Shown here: positions 1 to 9,572 of the stretch, one piece after another
Layout of the letters: the number at the start of each line of letters is the position of its first letter
Numbering within the stretch: position 1 is the first letter of the stretch
NCBI RefSeq assembly: GCF_038957035.1
Contig: NZ_CP152412.1
Coordinates: forward strand, 7,684,501 to 7,748,500
Length of the DNA: 64,000 bases
Origin: Bradyrhizobium sp. B097
GTDB lineage: Bacteria > Pseudomonadota > Alphaproteobacteria > Rhizobiales > Xanthobacteraceae
Reading direction: 5' to 3'
Notes under the pieces: model-generated
The model's database searches: none
Seen by the model: only the letters and a program-made list of their open reading frames with translations
Told to the model about the DNA's origin: nothing
Position numbers and translations under genes: made by a program

Positions 1-95
1 CGCCGTGCAATCTCGTCGACCGCCAGAAAACCGATATTGTGCCGGTTGCTGGCGTATTTCGCGCCAGGATTACCGAGACCGACAAAAAGGCGCAT
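1..95 (-). CDS. pth: Peptidyl-tRNA hydrolase, N-terminal 31 residues (cut by window edge)
   Basis: Pth recycles peptidyl-tRNA released by stalled ribosomes by cleaving the peptide-tRNA ester in the cytoplasm. Only the first 31 residues are in the window, starting at the ATG at 95-93. They begin [11 protein letters not shown], the family's N-terminal signature, followed by the RHNIGF motif, whose His19 corresponds to the catalytic histidine (His20 in E. coli). Asn9 matches the conserved substrate-contacting Asn. The gene lies 55 bases downstream of the L25 gene on the same strand, a common pairing in alphaproteobacteria, so the two are probably co-transcribed. Nothing can be said about the rest of the gene. 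Confidence 0.93.
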   Translation of the reverse strand, partial: MRLFVGLGNPGAKYASNRHNIGFLAVDEIAR

Positions 96-150
96 GGCGC
101 GGCATCCCACGTCGGCGCGCCATCAGACGATCGCGCGCCGACCTGATCGA

Positions 151-876
151 TTACTTCTTCTTGTCGCCACCGCCGGCGGGAGCCTTGGCACCCGCCGCCG
201 GAGCCGCAGCGCCCGCAGCCGGAGCCGCCGCAGCGGCCGGAGCTGCAGCACCCGCGGCCGGAGCAGCGCCACCAGCAGCCGCCGCAGCTGCGGCCTTCTG
301 CTCTTCGGCGTAGCCGGACGGCGGCACGATGGTGACCAGCGTCGCGTCCTCGCGGGTCAGCGACTTCACGCCCTTGGGCAGCGTGACCTCGGAGAGATGC
401 AGGGAGTAGCTGATCTCGAGGCTGCCGACGTCGACTTCGATGTATTGCGGAATGTTGTCGACCGCGCACTCGAGGTCGAGCGCGTGGGTGACGATGTTCA
501 CCGTGCCGCCGCGCTTGATGCCGGGGGCGGTTTCCGCGTTCACGACGTGCAGCGGCACGCTGACGCGGATGGTCGCGCCTTCACCGAGCCGCATGAAGTC
601 GACATGGAGCGGGAAGTCCTTCACGGGGTCGAGGTGGAAGTCGCGCGGAATCACGCGGTGCTTCTTGCCCTCGAGGTCGATGTCATAGATCGTGGTCAGG
701 AACCGGCCCGCCAGGATGCGCTGGCGCAGTTCACGATCGTCGACCGAGATGGTGACGGGGGGCTGGTTGTCTCCGTAGATCACTCCGGGAACTCTCCCGG
801 CGCGACGCTCTGCCCGGGCGGCCCCCTTGCCGCTCTTCGGACGCGCGGTCGCCTTCAATTCCTTGACGGTCGCCAT
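151..876 (-). CDS. rplY: 50S ribosomal protein L25 / general stress protein Ctc
   Basis: L25 of the long Ctc type binds 5S rRNA in the large ribosomal subunit. The 241-residue product has the L25 RNA-binding domain at about residues 1-95, including RAERRAGRVPGVIYG near residues 22-36. It is followed by the TL5/Ctc beta domain to about residue 190. From about residue 195 the protein becomes a low-complexity tail built almost only of Ala, Pro and Gly, ending GGGDKKK. Such tails are seen in rhizobial L25 but their role is unknown. The ATG at 876 is the only sensible start. pth follows on the same strand. Confidence 0.95.
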   Translation of the reverse strand: MATVKELKATARPKSGKGAARAERRAGRVPGVIYGDNQPPVTISVDDRELRQRILAGRFLTTIYDIDLEGKKHRVIPRDFHLDPVKDFPLHVDFMRLGEGATIRVSVPLHVVNAETAPGIKRGGTVNIVTHALDLECAVDNIPQYIEVDVGSLEISYSLHLSEVTLPKGVKSLTREDATLVTIVPPSGYAEEQKAAAAAAAGGAAPAAGAAAPAAAAAPAAGAAAPAAGAKAPAGGGDKKK

Positions 877-907
877 AGCGTTAAGTCCTTGTATTTAAAA
901 AGTTAAA

Positions 908-922
908 GGCCGCAGCGCGGCC
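908..922 (-). promoter_or_regulatory. GC-rich hairpin with T-rich flank in the L25 leader
   Basis: A perfect inverted repeat (GGCCGC-AGC-GCGGCC) lies about 30 bases upstream of the L25 start. Read on the minus strand it is followed by TTTAACTTTTTAAAT, so it resembles a terminator or attenuator. It could end transcripts coming from the UbiK-like gene upstream, or act in the L25 leader. The sequence alone does not decide between these. Confidence 0.3.
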
Positions 923-1046
923 CATGCTCAGATCCACAGCAAGCCTCCAGGGGTGCGGGGGCCGCGGACGTGGCGGGCTTTTAGCCCCAAAGGGCCGAAA
1001 TGACAAGGAAATGAAGGGATTTTTCTTGGGTTGCCGAGGGAGGATC

Positions 1047-1133
1047 GTAGCCCGGATGGAGCGAAGCGAAATCCGGGGGCTGGCCCCGCTGAGGCAGTGG
1101 CCCCGGATTGCGCTTCGCTCCATCCGGGCTACG
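1047..1133. repeat. Dispersed inverted repeat, family B (GTAGCCCGGATGGAGCG...)
   Basis: The left arm at about 1047-1077 reads GTAGCCCGGATGGAGCGAAG and onward to ATCCGGG. The right arm at about 1102-1133 is its near-perfect reverse complement, so the 87 bases can fold into a long hairpin. It sits between two same-strand genes, L25 and the UbiK-like gene. A truncated left half of the same element occurs at 56957. Confidence 0.8.
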
Positions 1134-1142
1134 CGGCGTCCG

Positions 1143-1403
1143 TCAACCCGCCGAACCGCCGAGCTTGGCTTCCAGCGCCGTGATCCTCGCCTTCAGCGCC
1201 TCGTTCTCCTCGCGCGCCAGGCGGGCCATGTCCTTGACCGCGTCGAATTCCTCGCGCTTGACCACATCGAGGTCGCGCAGGATCCGTTCGGCCTGGTTGC
1301 GCATGACCGTGTCGACCTCACGCTTGACGCCCTGGGCTGCGCCCGCGGCGTCGTTCATCAGACGGCCGATCTCATCGAAAAACCGGTTGCTGGTCTGGGT
1401 CAT
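1143..1403 (-). CDS. UbiK-like accessory factor (BMFP domain)
   Basis: This 86-residue protein belongs to the membrane-fusogenic / BMFP family that includes UbiK, an accessory factor for aerobic ubiquinone synthesis. Residues 1-45 (start MTQTSNRFFDEI) form the predicted amphipathic part. Residues about 50-80 (EEFDAVKDMARLAREENEAL and onward) are a clear coiled coil with heptad spacing, which is the family layout. The ATG at 1403 is chosen because GGAGAG lies about 9 bases upstream; an in-frame start 14 codons earlier lacks this. A role in ubiquinone synthesis is inferred from family membership only. Confidence 0.8.
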   Translation of the reverse strand: MTQTSNRFFDEIGRLMNDAAGAAQGVKREVDTVMRNQAERILRDLDVVKREEFDAVKDMARLAREENEALKARITALEAKLGGSAG

Positions 1404-1581
1404 CTGGCAAAACTCTCCGCGTTCACTGGCTTGCGCAAAAGACAATGGCGATCCCCGCCATCCGGTTCAAGTCCGCCGCGAATGGCGGACCTTACGGGCA
1501 CTTGCCTTGTCATGCTCCGGTTTCCTTGCAATCGTATGAACTCACAACAGAAATCGCACACATAACGCGAGCAGAAACGCC

Positions 1582-2313
1582 ATGATCGAGCAGACCGTCG
1601 AGATCCGGACCAAGGACGGCAAAACCACCACCTTCATCACCCATCCCGAACGCGGCGGCCCCTTCCCTGTCGTCATCTTCTACATGGATGCGCCTGGTAT
1701 CCGCGAGGAGCTGCGCGACATGGCGCGCCGGCTCGGCACGTCGGGCTATTATGTGATGCTGCCCAATATGTATTACCGCGCCGGCGCGATGGAGCTCGGC
1801 CCGATCAATCCCGATCCGCAATCGCCCGAGCGCAAGCGCATGTTCGAGCTGATGCACTCGCTCAACATTCCGCTGGTCATGGAAGACACCAAGGGCCTGC
1901 TCGCCTACGCCGAGACGCAGAAGGCCGCCAACACTGGGATCATCGGCACCGTCGGCTACTGCATGAGCGGCCGCTATGCCGTGAACGCGGCGACGCATTT
2001 CGCCGATCGCGTCAAGGCCGCCGCCTCGGTCTACGGCACGCATCTGGCGACCGACCAGCCTGACAGCCCGCATCTCGCTGCGCAGAAGACCAAGGCCGAG
2101 CTCTATTTCGCCTGCGCCGAGACCGACATCTACGCCCCAGTGGAGATCATCGAGCAGGTGAAGGCGGGCATGAAGGGCTCGAACAACGAGGTCGAGATCT
2201 ATCCCGGCACCCATCACGGCTTCGCCTTCCCCAAGCGCCCTGTCTACGACCGCGACGCCGCCGAACGCCATTGGGAGCGGCTGCTCGCGCTCTATCGCCG
2301 CAACCTGGTCTGA
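1582..2313 (+). CDS. Dienelactone hydrolase family protein
   Basis: This is a cytoplasmic alpha/beta hydrolase of 243 residues, the usual length for dienelactone hydrolases. The nucleophile elbow GYCMSGRY holds Cys127. The acid lies in the ACAETDIYAP segment and the histidine in GTHHGFAFP near the C-terminus, so the Cys-Asp-His triad is complete. It is the first gene of a plus-strand run that continues with a GNAT acetyltransferase 15 bases downstream and then lgt. The natural substrate is unknown; many such enzymes outside catechol pathways act on unidentified esters or lactones. Confidence 0.88.
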   Translation: MIEQTVEIRTKDGKTTTFITHPERGGPFPVVIFYMDAPGIREELRDMARRLGTSGYYVMLPNMYYRAGAMELGPINPDPQSPERKRMFELMHSLNIPLVMEDTKGLLAYAETQKAANTGIIGTVGYCMSGRYAVNAATHFADRVKAAASVYGTHLATDQPDSPHLAAQKTKAELYFACAETDIYAPVEIIEQVKAGMKGSNNEVEIYPGTHHGFAFPKRPVYDRDAAERHWERLLALYRRNLV

Positions 2314-2328
2314 GGCCCGAAGCACGGG

Positions 2329-2820
2329 ATGGCGGAGGCCGCGCGCATTCGAGACTACCGAAGCTCCGACGCCGACGAGGTGAACCGGCTTGCGGCGACC
2401 GCCTTCGAGCAATTCCGCGACGCCTTCAACGACTGGCCGGCGATGCGTGCCGGCCTGTCAAAAACTTCTGAATTGAGTTCCGGCGGCGAGATCATCGTCG
2501 CCGAGCTCGGTAACCGGCTGGCCGGCGCGGTCGGCTATTTTGGGCCCGGCGTCAAAAAGGCCGCATTCTTCGATCAGGCATGGCCGGTCATTCGCATGCT
2601 GGTGGTCGACCCGGTCGACAGGGGGAAGGGACTCGGGCATGCGTTGACGTCGGAATGCCTCGCCAAGGCGCGGCGCGACCGGTGCCGGACCATTGCGCTT
2701 CACACGAGCCCCATCATGACGGTCGCCTTGCCGATGTATCTCAGGATGGGCTTCAGCAAGGTGCATGACGCTCCGCCCATTCATGGCGTGCCCTACGCCG
2801 TCTACACGAAAGCGCTCTGA
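2329..2820 (+). CDS. GNAT family N-acetyltransferase
   Basis: The 163-residue product has the GNAT fold signature. A beta strand MLVVDPVDR leads into the acetyl-CoA pyrophosphate loop R98-G-K-G-L-G103, followed by helix HALTSECL. The C-terminal part ([11 protein letters not shown]) is the typical Y-x-x-x-GF motif of the last strand pair. The acceptor is not predictable from sequence. The gene is packed between the dienelactone hydrolase gene (15 bases upstream) and lgt (5 bases downstream) and is probably co-transcribed with them. Confidence 0.88.
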   Translation: MAEAARIRDYRSSDADEVNRLAATAFEQFRDAFNDWPAMRAGLSKTSELSSGGEIIVAELGNRLAGAVGYFGPGVKKAAFFDQAWPVIRMLVVDPVDRGKGLGHALTSECLAKARRDRCRTIALHTSPIMTVALPMYLRMGFSKVHDAPPIHGVPYAVYTKAL

Positions 2821-2825
2821 TCCCG

Positions 2826-3668
2826 ATGCCGTTCCTGCTGATCGACTTTCCGGTGTTCAACCCCGTCGCGCTCGCGCTTGGGCCGATCGTGATCCGCTGG
2901 TACGCGCTGGCCTATATCGTCGGCATCGTGCTGGGCTGGATCTATGCCCGCTCGCTGATCAAGAAGCAGCGGCTGTGGGGCGGCCCGGCGCCGATCACGC
3001 TGCCGCAGCTCGACGATTTCATCCTCTGGGTCACCATCGGCATCATCGTCGGCGGCCGCACCGGCTACGTGCTGTTCTACAACCTGCCCTTCTTCATCGC
3101 GCACCCGTCCGAGATCCTCGAATTATGGAAGGGCGGCATGTCGTTCCACGGCGGCTTCCTCGGCTGCGTCGCCGCGGTGATGCTGTTCGCCCGCCGCAAC
3201 AACATCCCGATCCTGTCGCTCGGCGACATCACCACCGCGGTCGCGCCGATCGGGCTGTTCCTCGGCCGGCTGGCCAATTTCATCAACAGCGAATTGTGGG
3301 GCCGTCACGCCGATCCAAGCGTGCCCTGGGCCATGATCTTCCCCAATGGCGGACCGCTGCCGCGCCATCCGAGCCAGCTCTACGAGGCCGGGCTCGAGGG
3401 CATCGTTCTGTTCACGGCATTGGCGATCATGATCCGGATGGGGGCGCTCAAGCGGCCCGGCCTGATCCTCGGCAGCTTCATTGCGATCTACGGCATTGCC
3501 CGGATCATCGGCGAGCATTTCAGGGAGCCCGATCCGCAGCTCGGATTCCTGTGGGGCGGATTAACGATGGGGATGCTGCTGTCGGTGCCAATGATCATTG
3601 TGGGCGCTATCATCATCACGGCCGCCGTTCGCCGCGGGGCGAACGGGCCGGCGCCGAGTTCAACGTAG
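2826..3668 (+). CDS. lgt: Prolipoprotein diacylglyceryl transferase
   Basis: Lgt moves a diacylglyceryl group from phosphatidylglycerol to the lipobox cysteine of prolipoproteins in the inner membrane, the first step of lipoprotein maturation. The 280-residue product has the expected set of hydrophobic segments. Family motifs are visible: [11 protein letters not shown] (residues 76-86), SFHGG (106-110) with the essential His, and the signature [14 protein letters not shown] (147-160) with Arg148 and Asn154. It is followed 24 bases later by the MidA-type methyltransferase gene. The lspA gene for the next processing step is at 41177. Confidence 0.97.
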   Translation: MPFLLIDFPVFNPVALALGPIVIRWYALAYIVGIVLGWIYARSLIKKQRLWGGPAPITLPQLDDFILWVTIGIIVGGRTGYVLFYNLPFFIAHPSEILELWKGGMSFHGGFLGCVAAVMLFARRNNIPILSLGDITTAVAPIGLFLGRLANFINSELWGRHADPSVPWAMIFPNGGPLPRHPSQLYEAGLEGIVLFTALAIMIRMGALKRPGLILGSFIAIYGIARIIGEHFREPDPQLGFLWGGLTMGMLLSVPMIIVGAIIITAAVRRGANGPAPSST

Positions 3669-3692
3669 AGCGAGAGCAATCCAAGGAAGGCC

Positions 3693-4811
3693 GTGAGCGA
3701 ACCCTCCCCACTGCTGGATGAGATCAGGAAGCTGATCAAGCTGTCCGGGCCGATGCCGGTCTGGCGCTACATGGAATTGTGCCTGATGCATCCGCGCTAC
3801 GGCTACTATTTGTCGCGCGATCCGCTCGGCCGCGAGGGCGATTTCACCACGGCGCCCGAGGTCAGCCAGATGTTCGGTGAACTGCTCGGGCTGTGGAGCG
3901 CCTCGATCTGGCGCGCGATCGGCTCGCCGGACACGCTCCGCCTGATCGAGCTCGGGCCCGGCCGCGGCACCATGATGTCGGATGCGCTGCGTGCGCTGCG
4001 CGTGCTGCCGCCGCTTTACCAGTCGCTCAGCATCCACCTCGTCGAGGTCAATCCGGTGCTGCGCGAGAAGCAGCATGCCACGCTGACCGGCGTGCGCAAC
4101 ATCACCTGGCACGACAGCATCGACGACGTGCCGGAGGGACCGGCGGTGATCCTCGCCAACGAATATTTTGACGTGCTGCCGATCCACCAGATGGTCCGCC
4201 GCGAGACCGGCTGGCACGAACGCACGGTCGGGATGGATGCCAATGGCAACCTGTATTTCGCGCCCGCCGCCGAGCCGACACCGCACTTCGAGGTGCTGCT
4301 GCCGCCGCTGGTGCGCGCCGCCCCGCTCGGCGCGGTGTTCGAATGGCGGCCCGACAGCGAGATCATGAAGCTCGCAACGCGCCTGCGCGACCAGGACGGC
4401 GCCGCGCTGATCATCGATTACGGCCATCTGCGCAGCGACGCCGGCGACACCTTCCAGGCGATCGCGCGGCACAGCTTCGCCGACCCGCTGAGGAACCCGG
4501 GACAGGCCGACGTGACGGCGCATGTCGATTTCCAGGCCCTGGCGCGGGCCGCCGAGGATGTCGGCGCGCGCGTCCACGGGCCGGCGACGCAGGGCGACTT
4601 CCTCAAGCGCCTCGGCGTCGAGGCCCGTGCCGCCGGATTGATGGCAAAAGCCTCACCCGAGGTCTCCGCCGACATTGCCGGCGCGCTGAAGCGCCTGACC
4701 GATTCCGGACGCGGCGGGATGGGCTCGATGTTCAAGGTCATGGCCATCTCCGACCCGCGCCTCACCTCGATCGCTGGCCTCAGCGATCAGCCTGACGAGA
4801 CCGAACAATGA
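3693..4811 (+). CDS. MidA/NDUFAF7-type SAM-dependent methyltransferase
   Basis: The 372-residue product matches the MidA / NDUFAF7 family, whose mitochondrial member methylates an arginine of a complex I subunit. Visible motifs are FTTAPEVS (51-58), typical of the family, and the SAM-binding glycine motif IELGPGRGT (85-93). The start is a GTG at 3693 preceded by AAGGAAGG at good spacing. The stop overlaps the pgeF start in an ATGA arrangement, which implies translational coupling. Whether the bacterial protein acts on NuoD is inference from the eukaryotic homologue. Confidence 0.9.
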   Translation: MSEPSPLLDEIRKLIKLSGPMPVWRYMELCLMHPRYGYYLSRDPLGREGDFTTAPEVSQMFGELLGLWSASIWRAIGSPDTLRLIELGPGRGTMMSDALRALRVLPPLYQSLSIHLVEVNPVLREKQHATLTGVRNITWHDSIDDVPEGPAVILANEYFDVLPIHQMVRRETGWHERTVGMDANGNLYFAPAAEPTPHFEVLLPPLVRAAPLGAVFEWRPDSEIMKLATRLRDQDGAALIIDYGHLRSDAGDTFQAIARHSFADPLRNPGQADVTAHVDFQALARAAEDVGARVHGPATQGDFLKRLGVEARAAGLMAKASPEVSADIAGALKRLTDSGRGGMGSMFKVMAISDPRLTSIAGLSDQPDETEQ

Positions 4812-5575
4812 CATTGGGATCACCGCTGCTGTCGGCCATTCCGGGCCTGCGCCACGCCTTCTTCTCGCGCGAGGGCGGCGTCTCCGAGGGTATCTATGCC
4901 GGCCTCAATGGCGGGCTCGGCTCGCACGACGATCCCGCCAAGGTCGCCGAGAACCGGCGGCGGATGGCAGAGCAGCTCGGCGTGCCGCTCGATCACTTCA
5001 TCAGCGTGCATCAGGTGCACTCGCCCGACGTCGTGGCCGTGACCGGACCATGGAATGGCGCGGTGCGCCCGAAGGCGGACGCGCTCGTCACACGCACAGA
5101 AGGGCTTGCGATCTCGGTCACGACGGCCGACTGCGGCCCGATCCTGTTCGTCGATCCCCATGCGCGGGTGATCGGCGCGGCGCATGCCGGCTGGAAGGGC
5201 GCGCTGACCGGCGTGCTGGAATCGACCATCGATGCGATGGAAAAGCTCGGCGCCGACCGCGGCGGCATCGTCGCCGCCATCGGCCCGCTGATCCGCAAGG
5301 AGTCCTACGAGGTCGGAAACGAATTCATCGAACGCTTCATCGAGGCCGATGCCGAGAACGGCATGTTCTTCATGCCCGCCGAACGCGACGGCCACGCGAT
5401 GTTCGATCTCGCCGGCTTCATCCGGATGCGGCTGGAAAATGCCGGCGTGCTGATGATCGACGATCTCGGGATCGACACCTATTCCGACGAGCGCTGCTTC
5501 AGCTACCGCCGCTCCGTGCACCGCAAGGAAGCCGATTACGGCCGGCACGTTCACGCCATCGCGCTGGAAGGCTGA
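4808..5575 (+). CDS. pgeF: Peptidoglycan editing factor PgeF (YfiH, polyphenol oxidase/laccase domain)
   Basis: PgeF-family proteins are zinc-binding hydrolases that remove wrongly incorporated residues from muropeptide precursors. Some members were described earlier as purine nucleoside phosphorylases or laccase-like. The 255-residue product has the three metal-ligand motifs in order: HQVHSPD (His71), TTADCGP (Cys109) and AAHAGWKG (His126). Its start overlaps the stop of the methyltransferase gene by four bases. The next gene, a MerR regulator, starts 75 bases downstream. Confidence 0.92.
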   Translation: MTLGSPLLSAIPGLRHAFFSREGGVSEGIYAGLNGGLGSHDDPAKVAENRRRMAEQLGVPLDHFISVHQVHSPDVVAVTGPWNGAVRPKADALVTRTEGLAISVTTADCGPILFVDPHARVIGAAHAGWKGALTGVLESTIDAMEKLGADRGGIVAAIGPLIRKESYEVGNEFIERFIEADAENGMFFMPAERDGHAMFDLAGFIRMRLENAGVLMIDDLGIDTYSDERCFSYRRSVHRKEADYGRHVHAIALEG

Positions 5576-5649
5576 CGCCGGGCGTCTTCATCATTTTTGT
5601 GCGACAAGCGTCTTGACTCTCCACCTGCTGGAGACCGGACAAGCGGCGC

Positions 5650-6582
5650 ATGACACAACGCACCTACAGCATCGGCGAGGCGGCGCGGCTCAGCGGAATT
5701 TCCGTCCGCAGGCTCCGCTTCTATGCGGACCAGGGGTTGCTGCCGCCGGCCGGCCGCACCGCGAGCGGCTATCGCGTCTTCACCGACGACGAACTGGTTC
5801 GCCTCGACCTGATCCGTTGCCTGCGCGATGCGGGGCTCGGTCTCGACGCCATCCGTGAGGTCCTGAGCAAGGAACTCTCGCTGGTCGAGGCGCTGAAGCT
5901 CCGTCTCGAAACGCTGGAAGCGGAGATCGCGGCCCAGCGCCGCGTCGCCTCGGCCCTGCGGGCTGCGTTGCGTTCACCGCAACTCACCGAAGCAGATCTG
6001 AGGAGATTCCTGACCATGACGCAGCTATCCCGCACTGAGCGCCGCAACGTCGTCGAACACTTTTTCAAGAAAGTGTCCGACGGCATCAACATCGACCGGA
6101 AATGGGTCCGGCAGATGATCGAGACGACGGTGCCCGAACTGCCCGACGAGCCGACACCCGAGCAATGCGATGCCTGGATCGAGCTGTCGTCGATCCTCAA
6201 CGATCCCTCCTTCATCGCCAAAATGCGCGCGAACGCCAGCGACGCCTGGGATCGCGACGCCTTCGATATGGAGGCCTGCCAGGCTGCAAGCGACGCCATT
6301 GTGCGCGAGGCAAAGCAGGCGATCGACGACGGGCTCGAACCAACGTCTGACACCGGCAGCGCGATCGCGCGACAATGGCTGGAAGCCTCGGCTCGATTGA
6401 TGGGCCGGCAGCCCGACCTGGATTTCCGCAACTGGCTTCGCGCCAAATACGCCCAGCATGACGACCGCGCCGCACGCTATTGGGAGTTGGTCGCTATCAT
6501 GCGGGGGCAGCGGCCCGACAGCAGCCCGAACCGGGAATGGGCCTGGATCGTCGATGCCATGCGGCATCATCTCGCTGACTGA
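5650..6582 (+). CDS. MerR family transcriptional regulator
   Basis: The N-terminal 70 residues form a clear MerR winged helix: YSIGEAARLSGISVRRLRFY, then the wing GLLPPAGRTASGYRVF and the second helix pair. A dimerisation coiled coil follows at about residues 80-105. Residues about 115-310 form a large helical region that looks like the C-terminal domain of TipA-like or other drug-sensing MerR proteins, but I cannot assign a ligand. No metal-binding Cys cluster is seen, so a metal sensor is unlikely. It is the last gene of the lgt-pgeF run. Confidence 0.87.
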   Translation: MTQRTYSIGEAARLSGISVRRLRFYADQGLLPPAGRTASGYRVFTDDELVRLDLIRCLRDAGLGLDAIREVLSKELSLVEALKLRLETLEAEIAAQRRVASALRAALRSPQLTEADLRRFLTMTQLSRTERRNVVEHFFKKVSDGINIDRKWVRQMIETTVPELPDEPTPEQCDAWIELSSILNDPSFIAKMRANASDAWDRDAFDMEACQAASDAIVREAKQAIDDGLEPTSDTGSAIARQWLEASARLMGRQPDLDFRNWLRAKYAQHDDRAARYWELVAIMRGQRPDSSPNREWAWIVDAMRHHLAD

Positions 6583-6691
6583 CGAGGAATTCGATCCTGC
6601 CCCCCCTCGCGGCGCCTGACCAGTCGACTGTTAAGTGCTGTGGCCGTCCTGCCCTAGACGTTAAGCCGTTTTAACGATATCGCAGGACGCA

Positions 6692-7291
6692 ATGAGGGAA
6701 GCGTCAAACCACCAGTTTCAAACTGGGACAGTCGTGCGTGCAGCGATCGCAGCCACATGGCTGGCGATTGGCTGCGCACTTGGCGGATGCGCGGCCGGCG
6801 GCAACGTGGCCGACTCCTACGCAATGGCGACGCCTGCGAGCGGCGGCGCAACCGTCGCGTTCGAATCGATCGACGGTCCGCCGCCCCAGGTCTTCGACCG
6901 CATGGTCGGCGTGCTCGACAGCGAATCCAAGCTGCGCAGCCTGTCGATCGTCTCGCGCCAGGCCACCGCGGCCTATCGCGTGCGCAGCTATCTGTCGGCG
7001 CAGGTGGTGCGCGGCCGCACCATGATCGCGTGGGTCTGGGACGTCTACGACAGCAACCAGCAACGGGCGCTCCGGCTGTCCGGCGAGGAGCCCGCCGGCA
7101 AGGCCGGCCGCGACGCCTGGGCCGCCGCCGACGAACTGGTGCTGCGCAAGATCGCCCAGGCCGGCCTCAGCGGCCTGTCCAGCATGATCAATGGCGGCCC
7201 GGCGCCCGCCCCGGCACCGGAGCTCCGCGGGCCAGCGATGGTCAGCGCCCCGGCCCCCGAAACCGTGGCACTCAGCTATTCCGCCAACTAA
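6692..7291 (+). CDS. Putative lipoprotein of unknown function
   Basis: The 199-residue product has a hydrophobic signal sequence ending in the lipobox ALGGC, with Cys33 as the predicted lipidated residue. The mature part has a short alpha/beta region (VFDRMVGVLDSESKLRSLSI and YRVRSYLSAQVVRGRTMIAW) and ends in a Pro/Ala-rich tail. The ATG at 6692 has AGGA four bases upstream. A GTG at 6734 would give a shorter, more typical signal peptide and would place the palindrome at 6712-6726 outside the gene. I do not recognise the family beyond a conserved rhizobial hypothetical. Confidence 0.7.
   Translation: MREASNHQFQTGTVVRAAIAATWLAIGCALGGCAAGGNVADSYAMATPASGGATVAFESIDGPPPQVFDRMVGVLDSESKLRSLSIVSRQATAAYRVRSYLSAQVVRGRTMIAWVWDVYDSNQQRALRLSGEEPAGKAGRDAWAAADELVLRKIAQAGLSGLSSMINGGPAPAPAPELRGPAMVSAPAPETVALSYSAN
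6712..6726. promoter_or_regulatory. Perfect 7-bp inverted repeat CCAGTTTCAAACTGG
   Basis: Seven-base arms surround a single central C, the geometry of a small operator. It lies either in the first codons of the lipoprotein gene (start 6692) or just upstream of the alternative GTG start at 6734. No regulator can be named. Confidence 0.3.
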
Positions 7292-7469
7292 CCCCCGGAA
7301 TCTCCCGGGGAAAGGCGTTTTTTGCCCAGGAAAACGTGGGCCGAAGCGCCTAATGGGTTGCCATCGGCGCCGCCTGCCTGATATTCCCTCGCGCACCGAA
7401 AACCCGCCGGTTCCGTAAGGACTTGAGATGCTGAACGTCGTATCCAGCAAGGCGCGGGGGGAAGCATCG

Positions 7470-8423
<954 letters not shown>

Positions 8424-8438
8424 GGCCGCATACTCGCT

Positions 8439-8560
8439 GTCGTCCCGGCCTTGAGCCGGGACCCATAACCACCAATTCCCGTTGTTGCGAAGGCTGGGGC
8501 CACATCGGGCGCCCACAATAAGATCCTGTGGTTATGGGTCCCTGCTTTCGCAGGGACGAC
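8439..8560. repeat. Dispersed inverted repeat, family A, copy 1
   Basis: The left arm GTCGTCCCGG...GGGACCCATAACCACC is mirrored by the right arm GTGGTTATGGGTCCC...GGGACGAC, with about 50 bases of variable sequence between. The element lies between the convergent prs and SDR genes. Other copies are at 11351, 12859, 40999, 52567 and 57033. Confidence 0.85.
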
Positions 8561-8587
8561 ACCGAGTTTGCGGCAGCGGCCAGCAAC

Positions 8588-9394
8588 TCAAAACCCCGGC
8601 CGCGGCACATGGCTCATCAGCGTCCGCGCATAGCCGCCGTCGACGATGATCTCCTCACCATTGACGTAGGACGCGCGGTCGCTCGCCAGGAACAGGGTCG
8701 CGTCCGCCATGTCCTGCGGCGCGCCGATCCGGCGCATCGGCACCACGGCGGTGCGCCGCTCGGTAACCCCGGGCGTGTCGTAGAACGCCTGGCTCATCGG
8801 CGTGACGACGAGGCCCGGGCTGACCACATTGCTGCGGATGCCGTGCGGTCCCCATTCGGCGGCGAGCTGCTGCGAGAGCATCACGACGGCGGCCTTGCTG
8901 ACGCTGTAGGCGCCGCTCTGCCCCTGCGCATTGCTGGCGGCGATCGAGGCGACGTGGATGAGGCTGCCGCGACCGGCCTTGCGCATCTGGCGGCCGAACG
9001 CCTGCGCGCAGATGAAATAGCCGGTGAGGTTGACCGCCAGCACCGCATTCCATTCGGCGAGCGGCAGCGTATCGAGCCCGCCGGGACGCAGCACCGCCGC
9101 GGTGTTGACGAGGATGTCGCACGGACCAAGCGTGCGTGCGACGGCATCGGCCGCAGCCGCGACGTTGTCCTCGCTGGTCGTGTCGCAGCTTGCGACGAGA
9201 TGACCATCGCCGAACTCGCGAAGCTTCGCCTTGGTCTCAGCCAGCCCGCGCTCGTCGCGATCGAGCGCGGCGACCCTGGCGCCGGCGCGCGCGAAACTGA
9301 CGGCGGTGGCGCGGCCGATGCCGCCGCCTCCGCCGGTGACGACGGCAACGCGGCCCGACAGGCCGAGCCAGTCGGAAGCTTGTTGTTCAGTCAT
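8588..9394 (-). CDS. SDR family oxidoreductase
   Basis: This is a classical short-chain dehydrogenase of 268 residues. The NAD(P)-binding motif TGGGGGIG spans residues 20-27, the NTAA motif is at 97-100, and the catalytic Ser150, Tyr163 and Lys167 (SGAYSVSKAAV) are all present. The C-terminal half keeps the PGLVVTPM motif after the active site. Asp45 after the second strand (AALDRDE) suggests NAD rather than NADP preference. It stands alone, convergent with prs, and no neighbour suggests the substrate. Confidence 0.9.
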   Translation of the reverse strand: MTEQQASDWLGLSGRVAVVTGGGGGIGRATAVSFARAGARVAALDRDERGLAETKAKLREFGDGHLVASCDTTSEDNVAAAADAVARTLGPCDILVNTAAVLRPGGLDTLPLAEWNAVLAVNLTGYFICAQAFGRQMRKAGRGSLIHVASIAASNAQGQSGAYSVSKAAVVMLSQQLAAEWGPHGIRSNVVSPGLVVTPMSQAFYDTPGVTERRTAVVPMRRIGAPQDMADATLFLASDRASYVNGEEIIVDGGYARTLMSHVPRPGF

Positions 9395-9522
9395 GGGCGC
9401 CTCCCGCGCGTTCTGATTATGCCGGCAAGCATAACCGAACGCGCCGGCTGCGCGAGCGATCCCGGCACGCAGCCGGAATCGCTTTTGCGTCGGGCCTTGA
9501 ACTATTGACGCGCTTCTTATCT

Positions 9523-9571
9523 GCGCATGATCTTTTCGGAAAACCGCTTCGCACTTTTCCGGATCATGCGC
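9523..9571. repeat. Dispersed near-palindrome, family G (GCATGATC...GATCATGC)
   Basis: The element starts GCGCATGATCTTTTCGGAAA and ends CTTTTCCGGATCATGCGC, with 11-base arms and an internal GGAAAA/TTTTCC pair. It ends one base before the ribH2 stop codon and may serve as its 3' end. A diverged copy is at 29812-29858. This motif is familiar from many rhizobial intergenic regions. Confidence 0.6.
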
Positions 9572-9572
9572 G

